Source: Candidatus Omnitrophota bacterium (GTDB lineage Bacteria; Hinthialibacterota; Hinthialibacteria; Hinthialibacterales; Hinthialibacteraceae). From it: 59,460 nucleotides of DNA. The notes under the pieces are model-generated. The model did no database searches and had not been told where the DNA came from. It saw only the letters and a list, made by a program, of their open reading frames with translations. The position numbers and the translations under genes are program-made. Positions 9,301-18,237 of this stretch are shown here, piece after piece (positions within the stretch are counted from its first letter, which is position 1; each line of letters opens with the position of its first letter). The stretch is from positions 1 to 59,460 of the forward strand of contig QZKN01000008.1 of assembly GCA_003598175.1 (NCBI GenBank), read 5' to 3'.

Positions 9301-11637
9301 GTTGTGATCGAACGTTTCAACATTTAATTTGATCGGATTTTGCGCGTCGAAAACCTGTTGGACGGGACGCACAGTGATGTAGAAGCGCCCTACGCCGATC
9401 GGAACGGATTCCCGCGCGCTGACGTTGCGTCCGGAAGCCTCTTCGACATCCACCTCCAAGGTGATTTGACGATCGGATGAACTTCGCCGGGGAGTGAATT
9501 CGATGGGCGCGTTTCCTTCCAGATCGGTAACGGTTTCACCGCCGGACAAGTAGCTGGAATAGGAAGAGGGGAATCGCCGATAGAAATCACCGGAGGCGAT
9601 GGATTCGTAAAATCGATAGCGAATTTTACCATTGACGACAGGCGCGCCGAAATAATATTCCGCGCGAGCGGCGAATCGGACGGTTTCTCCACTTACGTAA
9701 AACGGTTTCTCCGCCTCCAGCGTGACTTTGAATTCCGGTTTGCGATATTCTTCAAGATAAAATGAGATGGAGCCCACGGCGGCGCCGGACCTGATTTCAA
9801 TCGAATATTGTCCGAGCGGCGCATTGGAAGGAAGGGAGAAGGAATTCTCGATGGACCCCCATTCGTTGGTTTTCAAGTCGCCCGTAACGAGCTGTTCTCC
9901 GTTCGGATTATTCACGGTAACATGCACGGCGGATCCCTGCGGCACGACATACCCCTCCGCCGTATTTTCCCGGATAACGGCTTTGTAAAAAACCGTGTGG
10001 TTTGGGCGATACACGGGGCGGTCGGTGTACACAAAAATCACGGCCTGTTGTACGTCGATTAACGTATTGCGATAGCTGGAAGAAACGGCGATATGTCCAT
10101 CCGGCGACAGGGCGATGACATCCACATTCGAAGATTCATAAGGGGATTCCGTCATAAAAATCCCCTGCTCGTTCGTTTCTCCCCGCCACTGAATTTCCTG
10201 CTTTTCCGCTTGTTGAATGGATTGGGTCCAATAAAGGTTGGAAGGACCTCTTCGTCGGTTTCGGGAACGAATGTTGGAAGATTCTCGGTCCGGAGCGCGT
10301 TCCTGAATCAGGATTTTCGCGGCGGGAACCGGCATACTCGTGCGAAGATGGGTGGCGTAGACGAACGTGTGATGTTCACCGCGTTTGGTGACAATGCCCA
10401 GCTCGGTTACAAAAAACAGGATGCGATCCTCGACGCCGTCCGTCGGACTGGCGATTTGCAGCAGATAAATCCCCGGTTCGAGGCGATCCGGGGCTTTTAA
10501 ATCCTTATCGATCCAAACGTAAGGATTGTGAAAATCCACGTCGACCGTCCATTGCAACGCGGTTGGAAATGGCGATAAATCCGCATCGTCGGCGATGGTT
10601 TTCACGTCGATGTCGTTGCTGGTGAAAACCTGGACCGGTAACCGGTAGATTGTGCTTTCGTATTGACCGATCCGAAATGTTCGCACTTGAAAAATCAAAT
10701 CCTCGTCCGGCAAAAACACTTCCTGCCGAAGATTGACGGAGAGAGAAGGAGGTAGCGGTTTCATGGAAAACCGAAAATTATCCAAATTCCATCCTTCTTC
10801 GAGGTGAATCGCCTGAGTCGATTCATAAGGATGAAAACCGGATGGGCGACTTTCCAATTTGTAGTTTCCCGGTCGCAAATCCGCGATGGTGAAGAATCCT
10901 TTCCCGTCGGATGTGCCGACCTGCTGCGAAGCGCCACGCGCCGCCGCTTCAATACTCGTCAAGGGGCTTTCATCATCCGCCAGCGTAACATAACCGCTGA
11001 TGCTTGCGGGGCGGAACAGTTTGATGGAATAGTTTTTTTCCTCTCCCGGCTGCGGGCGAACGCCGACTAGACGTTCTTCCAAATACCCGCCCAGGGATAT
11101 GGTCATGGTATATACGTTAGCGGGGAGTTGCGCAAACGAGAACGCGCCTTGACGATCCGTGAAAAGCGATTCGGCATACCGGGAATAAGGAATATTCCCG
11201 CTCTCATAGCGCAGTTCCACTTTGGCGTTGGGCAACGGAGAGGATCCGTCGCTTTGCGTTACCGTTCCGCGGATGATGGCGCCGCGAACCAACGGCAATT
11301 TGAGATCGATGGAGGTTTGATTGTCGGGAACCTGCCAATAGCGCATTTCGTGAGGGCAATACCCTTCCGCCAGGACGGTTAAATCGTATGGCAGATTGCT
11401 GCGGACGCCGCTGAACGAAAATCGGCCGTCCGTATCGCTGATACTCACGAAAAATCCGGTGCCCGCATTGGCGTTGGACAGTTCCACTTTTGCGCCGGCA
11501 ACCGGTTTTTCGTCGGCTTCATCGATGATCGTCCCCGATACGGTTGCCGTTGCGCAAAAGCCGATGGGAGCGATGAAAAGAATCCATGAAAAACCCAGCA
11601 AAACGTAAATCGAGCGCTTCAATAGCATTGTGTTCAT
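6376..11637 (-). CDS. Bacterial alpha-2-macroglobulin with thioester
   Basis: A 1753-residue protein with a signal peptide (...LFIAPIGFCA). Three carboxypeptidase-regulatory-like Ig folds cover about residues 31-290 ('ATVSGTIIDEADEKPVAGAK', 'IIRGTVTQSDGSSPLPNAK' and 'ISGYVTLADDESP'). MG/MG2 domains and the A2M core follow ('VRFPDNLTTWRLTSRAHT', near residue 1075). The thioester motif 'PYGCTEQT' places the reactive Cys at residue 1276 and Gln at 1279, followed by an alpha-helical thioester domain and a receptor-like end. Family members trap proteases in the periplasm and attach to them covalently. Unlike the E. coli YfhM type, no lipobox and no neighbouring penicillin-binding protein 1C gene is seen. 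The start is ATG 11637 with AGGAG 8 nt upstream. It lies 12 bp after the AMMECR1 gene, so they are probably co-transcribed. Confidence 0.92.
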   Translation of the reverse strand: MNTMLLKRSIYVLLGFSWILFIAPIGFCATATVSGTIIDEADEKPVAGAKVELSNANAGTGFFVSISDTDGRFSFSGVRSNLPYDLTVLAEGYCPHEMRYWQVPDNQTSIDLKLPLVRGAIIRGTVTQSDGSSPLPNAKVELRYESGNIPYSRYAESLFTDRQGAFSFAQLPANVYTMTISLGGYLEERLVGVRPQPGEEKNYSIKLFRPASISGYVTLADDESPLTSIEAAARGASQQVGTSDGKGFFTIADLRPGNYKLESRPSGFHPYESTQAIHLEEGWNLDNFRFSMKPLPPSLSVNLRQEVFLPDEDLIFQVRTFRIGQYESTIYRLPVQVFTSNDIDVKTIADDADLSPFPTALQWTVDVDFHNPYVWIDKDLKAPDRLEPGIYLLQIASPTDGVEDRILFFVTELGIVTKRGEHHTFVYATHLRTSMPVPAAKILIQERAPDRESSNIRSRNRRRGPSNLYWTQSIQQAEKQEIQWRGETNEQGIFMTESPYESSNVDVIALSPDGHIAVSSSYRNTLIDVQQAVIFVYTDRPVYRPNHTVFYKAVIRENTAEGYVVPQGSAVHVTVNNPNGEQLVTGDLKTNEWGSIENSFSLPSNAPLGQYSIEIRSGAAVGSISFYLEEYRKPEFKVTLEAEKPFYVSGETVRFAARAEYYFGAPVVNGKIRYRFYESIASGDFYRRFPSSYSSYLSGGETVTDLEGNAPIEFTPRRSSSDRQITLEVDVEEASGRNVSARESVPIGVGRFYITVRPVQQVFDAQNPIKLNVETFDHNNKPVSVSCQVEFTQDIWSPVRRRYVRPSRPFADFTVMTDEHGQGVVEWLPDSELSGRFETIVTGVDEFENRITASASFWRMSSSSGSFNYRYSTLEGILDKNRYAPGEEAVLLINTEYPENPIVMTIECRDILLQRVIWPSGKTTRVKIPILESYAPNVYIGLFMPRGKYLSNRVYTLSVPEHKGELLVEVKTDKESYKPQETGDVFIKTTLPDGKPTAAEVSLAVVDEAIFAIRADQTPDIHRIFYSERANWVTTSFSFPLQYYGGADKGVRPDLRKDFRDTAEWLANIYTDENGEASVQVRFPDNLTTWRLTSRAHTKQTDVGWTKSTTKVTKELVARLSLPRFFVEGDDMELPTIVHNLTEENLPEIRIRLDIDGGVALKSDNEKTTQAAAGATARDLWSLTVNAASPEAVFTFEANGKEDSDAVQLQAPVLPAGIFRDQAITQRISDHEQTLEFEIPDKVLLNRSQFTFTLTPSTAAVALGAIPYLENFPYGCTEQTLNGFLPSIILIDALETIGALHRDEQTKNRMEKEVRERLSHLYSFQNWDGGWGWYSTNETQVHLTALVVHGLEITRRLGYAVDQDRLNRGVQYLENHVHDSRDWDSTASTIFVLSEMGKGQDLVEELYANRNELYDFGLATGSLALLNLNKTEQAAELRDALLSRIMNISDQEAAWEVSSGRFWHWNGTAIETSAWGLMALAKQDGAKPILDKIVHWLVRNRQGRQWRSTRESGLVVQALATIIAMETGEQAPPTMDYTLTANGQELYSGTIKPDDYTKPLTFTIDPSRLKQGKNEFKLQTGQLSGFWSLNASLFHHGKTIRPIEHEQVSIHRLYERAIHTKDYQGRPKIMTQGIAAGEPLNIGQEILVTLVLQAKQELPYMIVEEPLPGGCEVVESFLQKSLQGWNPYSHYERRDQKMVFFLDNAPKGETRIEYLIRTELGGSFLANPCHAWCMYYPEVNAFSGSHTIFVKQK

Positions 11638-11649
11638 TGTATATTCTCC

Positions 11650-12312
11650 TTACGAACATTTACGTTCTTCCTTTAAAACAACAACCGGAAAGGATGCGTA
11701 GCGCGGGAGTTGATTGGCTGGGATTGCCAATTGTTTATGCAAAAAGGAAATTCCCCACTCCAACGTTTTAGCCTCGCCGGGCAGAAGCACTGCCGTGCGT
11801 CCATTGTATTCCGCCAGCAGGCCATCCTTGAAAATATCCACTTGACGGGGATCGCTTACGGAATGCGGCGTCCCCGCAAACGTGATGATGAATGTCAATT
11901 GCTCCAATTCCGTCAGGTCCAACGGCGTGTGTCGCGGATCTTTCGTGACCAGTCGCTTGCACTGGTAGGCGATCTCCTGCGATAACGTATTCGCCGACGG
12001 GGAAAATGTTCCCACACAAGCGCGCACGGAACGCCCTTTCATCGCGGTCACAAACACGCCGACCGGATACGCCGGCCAGGCATGGTGATCGGGCGGCGCG
12101 TCCGGCTTTTCATGCAGGAGATGTTTTTCCGCGAGGGAACGAACCAACGATGTGAGTTCCTGCGCCGCCGGACTGTCAATCCAACGGGCATAGACGTCCA
12201 CGATCCATGCCTCGTTTTTTCCCGCTGAAATCCGGTGGATTTCATCCGCATGAATCCGAGGGAACGCTTCAAACCACGACACGATAAGGAAGACCAGAAT
12301 GATTTGTTTCAT
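11650..12312 (-). CDS. AMMECR1-domain protein with signal peptide
   Basis: 220 residues. An N-terminal hydrophobic leader (MKQIILVFLIVSWFEAFPRIHA) indicates export. The rest matches the AMMECR1 fold: 'VRACVGTFSPSANTLSQEI' corresponds to the conserved 'LRGCIG' element, and 'DPRHTPLDLTELEQLTFIITF' to the second conserved block. The biochemical role of AMMECR1 domains is unsettled; an exported version is unusual because family members are mostly cytoplasmic. It overlaps the VanW gene by 4 bp (ATGA) and lies 12 bp before the alpha-2-macroglobulin gene, so it should be translated with both. Confidence 0.75.
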   Translation of the reverse strand: MKQIILVFLIVSWFEAFPRIHADEIHRISAGKNEAWIVDVYARWIDSPAAQELTSLVRSLAEKHLLHEKPDAPPDHHAWPAYPVGVFVTAMKGRSVRACVGTFSPSANTLSQEIAYQCKRLVTKDPRHTPLDLTELEQLTFIITFAGTPHSVSDPRQVDIFKDGLLAEYNGRTAVLLPGEAKTLEWGISFLHKQLAIPANQLPRYASFPVVVLKEERKCS

Positions 12313-13016
12313 GGTTGTTTGATCAAACGCGCCGGATAAAAATCGCTGTGCACATATTCCCGTTCGACGATCCGACCGTCACGGGACCGAGTCCGATACA
12401 AAACGATTTCCACGGCCGGCTGCGAGTCCTGTTCGGGATGGGGGCTGGGAGATTCGGTAATTTCCGTTTCCAGGTTCAGTTCGTCGTGTAGTGGTTCCTC
12501 CCCATAAATTTCGAAGGTGACGCCAAAATCGGAGACGCTCCCAATAATTTGAATGCGCCCTTTTGAGGAATTGAGAAAACGGAAATCCTTGGCGCCCCAA
12601 CTGATGGTGGCGTCCATGCCCAACGGCAGGTAATTCACGGGCGTGTAATGCCGATGTCGTTCCAACACCTTCAAATCCGACAATAAGACGGCGTTGAAGA
12701 GCGTGGACGAAACCTGACAGATGCCTCCACCGATGACCGGCTTCAAACTTTCGTGAACGATGGCGGGAGCGGGAAGGAATCCGCGGGAATATTCTCGCTT
12801 GCCGACAGTTTGGTTATAGGAAAATTTCTCGTTCGGGCGCAGTATCGCGCCGGAAATATGGCGGACGGCAATGCGTATATTTTGAATCCGCTCCGGGCTG
12901 CTTCCTGCCAGGGGAGTGCTGCAACTGCCGAGTTGATGAGGGAGTCGAAACTCTTCTCCGCAAAGGAAAACGGGAATCAGGCAAGGCGCTATTATCACAA
13001 AGAGGAAATGACGCAT
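12309..13016 (-). CDS. VanW family protein
   Basis: 235 residues with a short signal peptide (MRHFLFVIIAPCLIPVFLCG). The VanW domain is clear: 'NIRIAVRHISGAILRPNEKFSYN', 'GKREYSRGFLPAPAI', 'GGGICQVSSTLFNAVLLS' and 'RHRHYTPVNYLPLGMDATI'. VanW proteins occur in some glycopeptide-resistance clusters and many envelope loci but have no proven activity. No vanH/A/X genes are nearby, so this is an envelope gene and not evidence of resistance. It sits 13 bp after the PPIase gene and overlaps the next gene by 4 bp. Confidence 0.85.
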   Translation of the reverse strand: MRHFLFVIIAPCLIPVFLCGEEFRLPHQLGSCSTPLAGSSPERIQNIRIAVRHISGAILRPNEKFSYNQTVGKREYSRGFLPAPAIVHESLKPVIGGGICQVSSTLFNAVLLSDLKVLERHRHYTPVNYLPLGMDATISWGAKDFRFLNSSKGRIQIIGSVSDFGVTFEIYGEEPLHDELNLETEITESPSPHPEQDSQPAVEIVLYRTRSRDGRIVEREYVHSDFYPARLIKQP

Positions 13017-13029
13017 GGCAACTGTTCTT

Positions 13030-14313
13030 TCAATGGAAAGCGGTTTGTTTCAATTCGTCGGATTGGTATTCCTCTTCGATCCGATCGGTTGCGGGGAAAT
13101 CCAGTTTGACGATGAAGCGGAATTCCATTTTTTTAAGTACGTTCTGTAATGTTTCACTCTCATGAATCCACGAAACATCCGATCCCTTGGGCCGGCGAAG
13201 CCGAGTCAGCGTTTGATTGACAAAATCATGAAAGAGAACGTCCGCGCGCCGGTAACGGGCAAACGCTTCGATTTTATGATTGACTTCCTTGCTTTTATCC
13301 AGCTCCAGCGCATAGGCGGACCGCAACACGGCTTCTCGATACGTCTTAGACGATTCCTCTTTCGGCATATTCAATAAATTTTCGGAAAGTCCCAACAACG
13401 CATACTGTTTGTGAATACGCTTTTTTTCCAACATGATTTCGCGAATTTTAGGAACACAGTCCTCGAAGGGAAGCAATCCTTCGGATTGCAGATCCATCAA
13501 TTGGATGAAATGAAAGGTATTGTTGACTTGTATGGGACCGGTAATTTCCTTTACCTCGAGTGCCCACAACGCCCGGTCAAACGATTCGGCCAAGGCGCCT
13601 TTCGGCAGCCATCCCAATTCCCCCACGTTCGAAATACTATCCGGCGTGGTTTCGAAGATCAGGTCGCGAAAATCTTCTCCCGCCTGCAGGCGTTCCCATA
13701 TACCATCCAGGGTGGTTTCAAAAGGTCCCGATTGTCGGCCCAATTCGTTTTCATAGAGCATGATGTGGCGAACGTATCGTTTTCCTTCCCGATAAAATTC
13801 ATCGCGATGTTCCAGGTAGTACGCCATCATCTCCTTTTGTGTGACCTCCGGTCGTACTTTGGCCAATTCTTTGCCCATCGTTTCCACCATGATCTCTTCG
13901 CGGAACGTTTTGAGTACGTTCTTGAGCAATTCCACCTCGGCCGCTTCCGGTTGTTCGTTCAAATATTTAACCAGAGCAATGTGTTTGATGACGCGGCTCA
14001 GCAGCAGCTGGAATTGGGGGGATTTCAACCATTCCGCTTCTTCCTCTTCGATTTCGCTGACGTCTTCGGGATTGAGTTCCAATGCGCGTAAAATCGGACC
14101 TTGGCTGAGAGGAGGAAATTCAAAATAGTTCTGAATATCTTCTCGGGTTACGGTTCCCCCTTCATATATCGCAACGACGCCGGAACGAACCAGACGTTCG
14201 ATCATGCGTTCCCAGCTCTCCTGATAATACAGCACGAACAACAGACCCAGAAAAATGGGCGTTAAAAAAATCAGGATTGCGATACGGGGATTATTCTTCA
14301 TTCTTGATTTCAT
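13030..14313 (-). CDS. SurA/PpiC-type parvulin peptidyl-prolyl isomerase, membrane anchored
   Basis: 427 residues. One N-terminal transmembrane segment (ILIFLTPIFLGLLFVLYY) is followed by a helical SurA_N-like region and a parvulin core near residues 175-285 ('RYVRHIML', 'GEDFRDLIFETTPDSISNVGELGWLPKGALAESFDRALWAL', 'GPIQVNNTFHFIQL'). A helical tail follows. It should help fold exported proteins, plausibly the large neighbours downstream. It is the first gene of the minus-strand run; the upstream DNA is divergent to the ABC permease. An alternative ATG lies at 14301. Neither start has a strong ribosome site. Confidence 0.8.
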   Translation of the reverse strand: MKSRMKNNPRIAILIFLTPIFLGLLFVLYYQESWERMIERLVRSGVVAIYEGGTVTREDIQNYFEFPPLSQGPILRALELNPEDVSEIEEEEAEWLKSPQFQLLLSRVIKHIALVKYLNEQPEAAEVELLKNVLKTFREEIMVETMGKELAKVRPEVTQKEMMAYYLEHRDEFYREGKRYVRHIMLYENELGRQSGPFETTLDGIWERLQAGEDFRDLIFETTPDSISNVGELGWLPKGALAESFDRALWALEVKEITGPIQVNNTFHFIQLMDLQSEGLLPFEDCVPKIREIMLEKKRIHKQYALLGLSENLLNMPKEESSKTYREAVLRSAYALELDKSKEVNHKIEAFARYRRADVLFHDFVNQTLTRLRRPKGSDVSWIHESETLQNVLKKMEFRFIVKLDFPATDRIEEEYQSDELKQTAFH

Positions 14314-14594
14314 GTCTTACATGGAATTGATAATTCTGAATCCGCAACGTGAAATCCGCTGCAAATTTCCTCTATAGACTATTCCAGCGCCAAAATTATT
14401 CAACGAATGCACGTAAGTTTCCCTCTGTCTTCCGTCCCTATGGGCGCGCGAACAATGCTGACAGGATCGAGGAGTCACAACGCCGGGGAAAAAGAAGAAA
14501 ACGTAAATCCGCTTGGTTGATAAACAATTTCGAAATGAATATCCTCATTAGTATATCAGTTCAGCTTGCGCATTCTTACGGTAACGATGGAGTT

Positions 14595-16292
14595 ATGAAA
14601 CTCAACCATTTTATCCCCGCTCTTTTTTATCGAGCCGTTTCTTATTTCACGGCAAATCCGGTTATTTTGCGGGAATTCGTGGGATTTTTACGACGGGGCA
14701 GATCCTTTTTGTTGATGGCGTTTTTATTGATCGTCTGTTCGATCAGCGTGTGCACGGTCTGGCACATTCCTTCCGACGCATTTGTCCCGCTCGGCCGCAG
14801 AATGTACTTTACCATGCTGGCCGCCGAACTGGTTGTGATCATACTCCTGCTTCCGGGATTCGTGGCGCATTCGATCATCAGCGAGCGGGAACAAAATACG
14901 CTGTCGCTGCTGCTGATCACACCGCTCGGAGCGGGGAAAATCCTTCTGGGGAAGTTGATCTCGACGATGGGGGGAATGGCCTTGTTGGTGGTATCCACCT
15001 TTCCCATTATCAGCATCTGCGTGGCGAGAGGAGGCGTTTCGCCGTTGGAATTGATTTTGGGAGGAATGGGAGTGTTATCGGTCTGTTTTGTCGTTTCCTG
15101 CGTGGCCGTGTATCAGACGCTCACGGCGACAAGTACGTTCAATGCCATTTTGAAAACACAAACGACGTTATTTGGCGTCTATGGTTTGGGTGGATTCGCG
15201 GTATTTTTTGCTTTGGGGATTGTATGGGCGATCATTTACGGCCTGTTCGAACTTGGGGGAATCCGTTTGAATCTGCCGGGGATTTTCGTTGCTGCTATTA
15301 CGTCGTTTTTTGTGTTTCTCTATGTTATTCTCGTTCCCTGTTGGATGTTTTACAGCGCCTGTGCGAAATTGCGCTTTGTGGAAACACGAATCCGGCAGCC
15401 GTGGGAAATGATACGAGCGCCACAATTTCAATTCGGGCAAAATGAAAACAAAGTAAAGAAAAAAACAGAGCCAAAATCCTGGTGGAACTATCGGGATGGG
15501 CAAAATCCTTTTTTCCTGCGGGAGCGTTTGGGATTTACCGCCGCTCGGCATCCCTATGCGATTCCCTCGTGGTACATTCTCATCCTGATCTCGCATTTTT
15601 TGTTTCTGGCGGCGATGGTGCAGCAGGGACGTTGGGTGGCGGTGATTGCGCTATTGGGATTGGCGCAAATGGCGCCGATTTTTGCCGCGCCGCTGTTTGC
15701 GGGCGAACGGGAAAAACAGACGTGGGATTTGTTGTCGACCACGATTCATCGCCCGGCAACGGTATTGAATGGAAAATTGCTGAGCGCATTGAGCCTGTGC
15801 GGCGTGCGATTGGCTGCGTTGTTGTTTCCCCCTTTCATTCTGGCCTTGTCGTGCAGTTTTTTGGTTTATCTGATGATCGGCGGAGAACGACTGAGCGCTT
15901 CTCTGGCTTCCTGGCCGCATCTGCTCGCGTATATTCCCATCGTAACGATCCACATGGTGTTTATCTTGTGCATGACTGCATTTTTTTCCGCTCGTTTTTC
16001 CCACGTCAACCGCGTGATGGGGTGGAGTTATTCCGTCGTGTTCGCTTATTATTTCGCGCCGTTGCTGTTGAGCGTGTTGGACGTATTCTCACAGCACGTT
16101 TCCTTGCCGCTGGCTGCGCGGTTGTTGAGTCCTGTTTTTTTGCTGGCGGATGTTCCCCATATGGCGTTGGATGTGACGGCGTTTGAAAATATCGAATGGC
16201 TTACTCATGCGATCGGGCATGGATGCCTGTATGGGCTTGGTTCTTTGCTATTTTATTTTTTGACGTTGGATGTCTTGCGAAACGAAAGGTAA
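14595..16292 (+). CDS. Two-part ABC-2 type transporter permease
   Basis: 565 residues from the ATG at 14595, chosen because GGAG lies 4 nt upstream. The 82 codons before it are basic and low in protein-like character. Two homologous halves are visible. Each has a cytoplasmic motif resembling 'SEREQNTLSLLLITPLGAGKILLGKL' (near residue 95) and 'GEREKQTWDLLSTTIHRPATVLNGKL' (near 370), each followed by several hydrophobic segments, about 12 in total. This is the ABC-2 permease pattern (NatB/GldF-like). No ATP-binding subunit is next to it. It runs convergent with the carboxypeptidase gene, with only 4 bp between the two stops. Confidence 0.75.
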   Translation: MKLNHFIPALFYRAVSYFTANPVILREFVGFLRRGRSFLLMAFLLIVCSISVCTVWHIPSDAFVPLGRRMYFTMLAAELVVIILLLPGFVAHSIISEREQNTLSLLLITPLGAGKILLGKLISTMGGMALLVVSTFPIISICVARGGVSPLELILGGMGVLSVCFVVSCVAVYQTLTATSTFNAILKTQTTLFGVYGLGGFAVFFALGIVWAIIYGLFELGGIRLNLPGIFVAAITSFFVFLYVILVPCWMFYSACAKLRFVETRIRQPWEMIRAPQFQFGQNENKVKKKTEPKSWWNYRDGQNPFFLRERLGFTAARHPYAIPSWYILILISHFLFLAAMVQQGRWVAVIALLGLAQMAPIFAAPLFAGEREKQTWDLLSTTIHRPATVLNGKLLSALSLCGVRLAALLFPPFILALSCSFLVYLMIGGERLSASLASWPHLLAYIPIVTIHMVFILCMTAFFSARFSHVNRVMGWSYSVVFAYYFAPLLLSVLDVFSQHVSLPLAARLLSPVFLLADVPHMALDVTAFENIEWLTHAIGHGCLYGLGSLLFYFLTLDVLRNER

Positions 16293-16296
16293 AGTT

Positions 16297-18042
16297 TTAT
16301 TCCAGCCGGATCTCTTTTTTATGAAGGCCGCCTTTCACCGAATCCACCGTGACGATAGCCGGGCCTTTGCCGATTGCGATAAATTGCACGCGAATGGAGT
16401 TCAATCCGGGAATACTGTCGATTTTCAGCTGGTGGGGGCGAACTTTAACCGCCTCGACTTGCTTGAAATAGGGATCGGTCACACGTCCCGAACTCAACAC
16501 ATGTATCTCGTTTCCTTCGAACGAAACAAAATCGGGAAGGCTGATGTTATGGTTGGCGTCCTGCCGGGTGCGGGTGGGAATCATGCCGTCATTTTTGATT
16601 TCGATCCAGATTTTCGAAACGTTGTCGCCGATTTTTTCCATCGTGATTTCCCCAAACGATAATAACGGCATGGCCTGGGCGTGGTAAAGCGTAAACGCCA
16701 TGTTGCGGTGGCATTCCTCTTCGAGCAGAAACGACGGCGGGACGCGGCCGAATTCCTTGCGCCAGCCGCCGATTTCAATTTTGCCATACGTCGGGTGATC
16801 GTATTCACGCCATTTTACTGCCGCCTGACTTTGTAAAACGTAGCGATCGAATTCCAACTGCGCCGCTTCGTCGGCGTCGTCGGCGCGATACAGGTTTTTT
16901 CCACTCCATAATTCGTTTGTGAACGTTAGAATCCCGCGCCCGCCGTAGAACCAGTCGATTTCTCCTCCCCAAACGGTATACAAGTCCGGCCAGACTCGCA
17001 TGGAACGGTAAAAGGGGAGGATGCGCTCGCCCCGGGCGGCGATCGTTTGCAATATCTCATTATCTTCCCGCGCCATCTCTCCGCCTTCCCGGCCCGGACT
17101 ACGCAGAATCATGCCGCCGGCGTTGTGGTACGACTGCGCCGCGGCGATGTTCGGATGGGAGAGCACGAATTCGGCCACGGCGCGGGTATTGGGCAGGCAA
17201 AACGGGTATTCCTGCGCGCCGTATTGCACGTAATTCGGTTGCCAGTCGAACGCCCAATTGCGATTGGAATCGTATCCGCCCGGACCGTCTTCATTGATCT
17301 CGCCGTCGCCGTCGTTGTCGATGCCTTCGCTGCCCAAAATGCTATACATTCCCTTTTCGTCCGGTTTGGCGCGGATCATCAGGTATTCCGGGTGATCGGG
17401 ATGTGGTTTCCAGCGCCCATTCGGATCCAATTTGCGCATGGTGGCAATCACACCGTCGCCGTCGAGGTCGTCGGTTCCGTCCTCGTCGAAGAGTCCGTCG
17501 CGGTCGTTGTCAACCGGTTTTTTCCCGCTGCGCGAGGAGTGGGGGGTGTTGGGAGAATAAAACCAATAATCCCGGCCGTCCGGATTGATGGTGGGGAGCA
17601 AATAAAAAACTCGTTCGTCAAGCAGTTTGGTGATGGTTTCCACCTTGCCGTAACTTTCGCAGAGATACCAGGCCGTATACGCGACCACCTCGCCAGCCTG
17701 GACCTCGTTGCCGTGAATGTTGCCGTCGATGTACATGCCGGCTTTGCGCTGCGGATCTCCGCATTCACGATTGGTCACTTCCAGGCACCAGATTTCCCGC
17801 TCTTCGTACGATTTGCCGATGGAATAAAGGCGGATCAGGTCCGGAAAAGCCGTATTCAGCTGTTTGAGGATGTTGGCCAATCCCTCACAATCGTGATAAC
17901 GGTTCCACGACACGTCGACTTTCCGCTCCGAGGGCGCGCCTAACGCCTGGAAATAATGGGTTTCCGCGGTTACCGCCGCATAGGGAATCAAACGTTGTAA
18001 AAAAATGAAAAAAACAAGAAGAATTTTCAGGATTCGATTCAT
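16297..18042 (-). CDS. Secreted M14 zinc carboxypeptidase with acidic calcium-loop inserts
   Basis: 581 residues from ATG 18042, which has AGGAG 7 nt upstream; the longer frame from 18072 does not. It has a signal peptide (ILKILLVFFIFLQRLIPYAAVTA). Zinc ligands of the M14 fold appear as 'GNIHGNEVQAGE' near residue 110 and 'AQSYHNAGGM' near 305. The general-base Glu is in 'LTFTNELW' near 376. Two acidic DxDxDG-type loops, like thrombospondin type 3 or dockerin calcium repeats, interrupt the catalytic domain near residues 186 ('DNDRDGLFDEDG') and 246 ('DNDGDGEINEDG'). A C-terminal beta domain of about 120 residues follows. It probably cleaves peptides or peptidoglycan-derived peptides outside the cytoplasm. 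Confidence 0.88.
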   Translation of the reverse strand: MNRILKILLVFFIFLQRLIPYAAVTAETHYFQALGAPSERKVDVSWNRYHDCEGLANILKQLNTAFPDLIRLYSIGKSYEEREIWCLEVTNRECGDPQRKAGMYIDGNIHGNEVQAGEVVAYTAWYLCESYGKVETITKLLDERVFYLLPTINPDGRDYWFYSPNTPHSSRSGKKPVDNDRDGLFDEDGTDDLDGDGVIATMRKLDPNGRWKPHPDHPEYLMIRAKPDEKGMYSILGSEGIDNDGDGEINEDGPGGYDSNRNWAFDWQPNYVQYGAQEYPFCLPNTRAVAEFVLSHPNIAAAQSYHNAGGMILRSPGREGGEMAREDNEILQTIAARGERILPFYRSMRVWPDLYTVWGGEIDWFYGGRGILTFTNELWSGKNLYRADDADEAAQLEFDRYVLQSQAAVKWREYDHPTYGKIEIGGWRKEFGRVPPSFLLEEECHRNMAFTLYHAQAMPLLSFGEITMEKIGDNVSKIWIEIKNDGMIPTRTRQDANHNISLPDFVSFEGNEIHVLSSGRVTDPYFKQVEAVKVRPHQLKIDSIPGLNSIRVQFIAIGKGPAIVTVDSVKGGLHKKEIRLE

Positions 18043-18237
18043 TGGTAATCTCCTTCCCGTGAAATGTATCATATCCGGATAAAATGGACAATTCCCACGC
18101 GACTTGCATAATGCCTCCTTTTTATGTTAGATTCTATGCAAAAACTTACCGAAATTGGTAGTTGTTCTTATTTTTTCTACTCTTGAATTGAAATTCATAA
18201 GAAAAATCAACGTCTTGTCGGATTGGAGGATATATAG

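Noticed and set aside
12309..13016. VanW as evidence of vancomycin resistance
   Set aside because: No ligase, dehydrogenase or dipeptidase genes of a van cluster are present; VanW domains are common in unrelated envelope loci.
17047..17943. 298-codon plus-strand frame opposite the M14 carboxypeptidase
   Set aside because: Mirror frame of a gene with all zinc ligands in place.
18140..18165. Possible operator (TACC...GGTA) between the carboxypeptidase and symporter genes
   Set aside because: Arms of only four bases with an imperfect centre; not distinguishable from chance.
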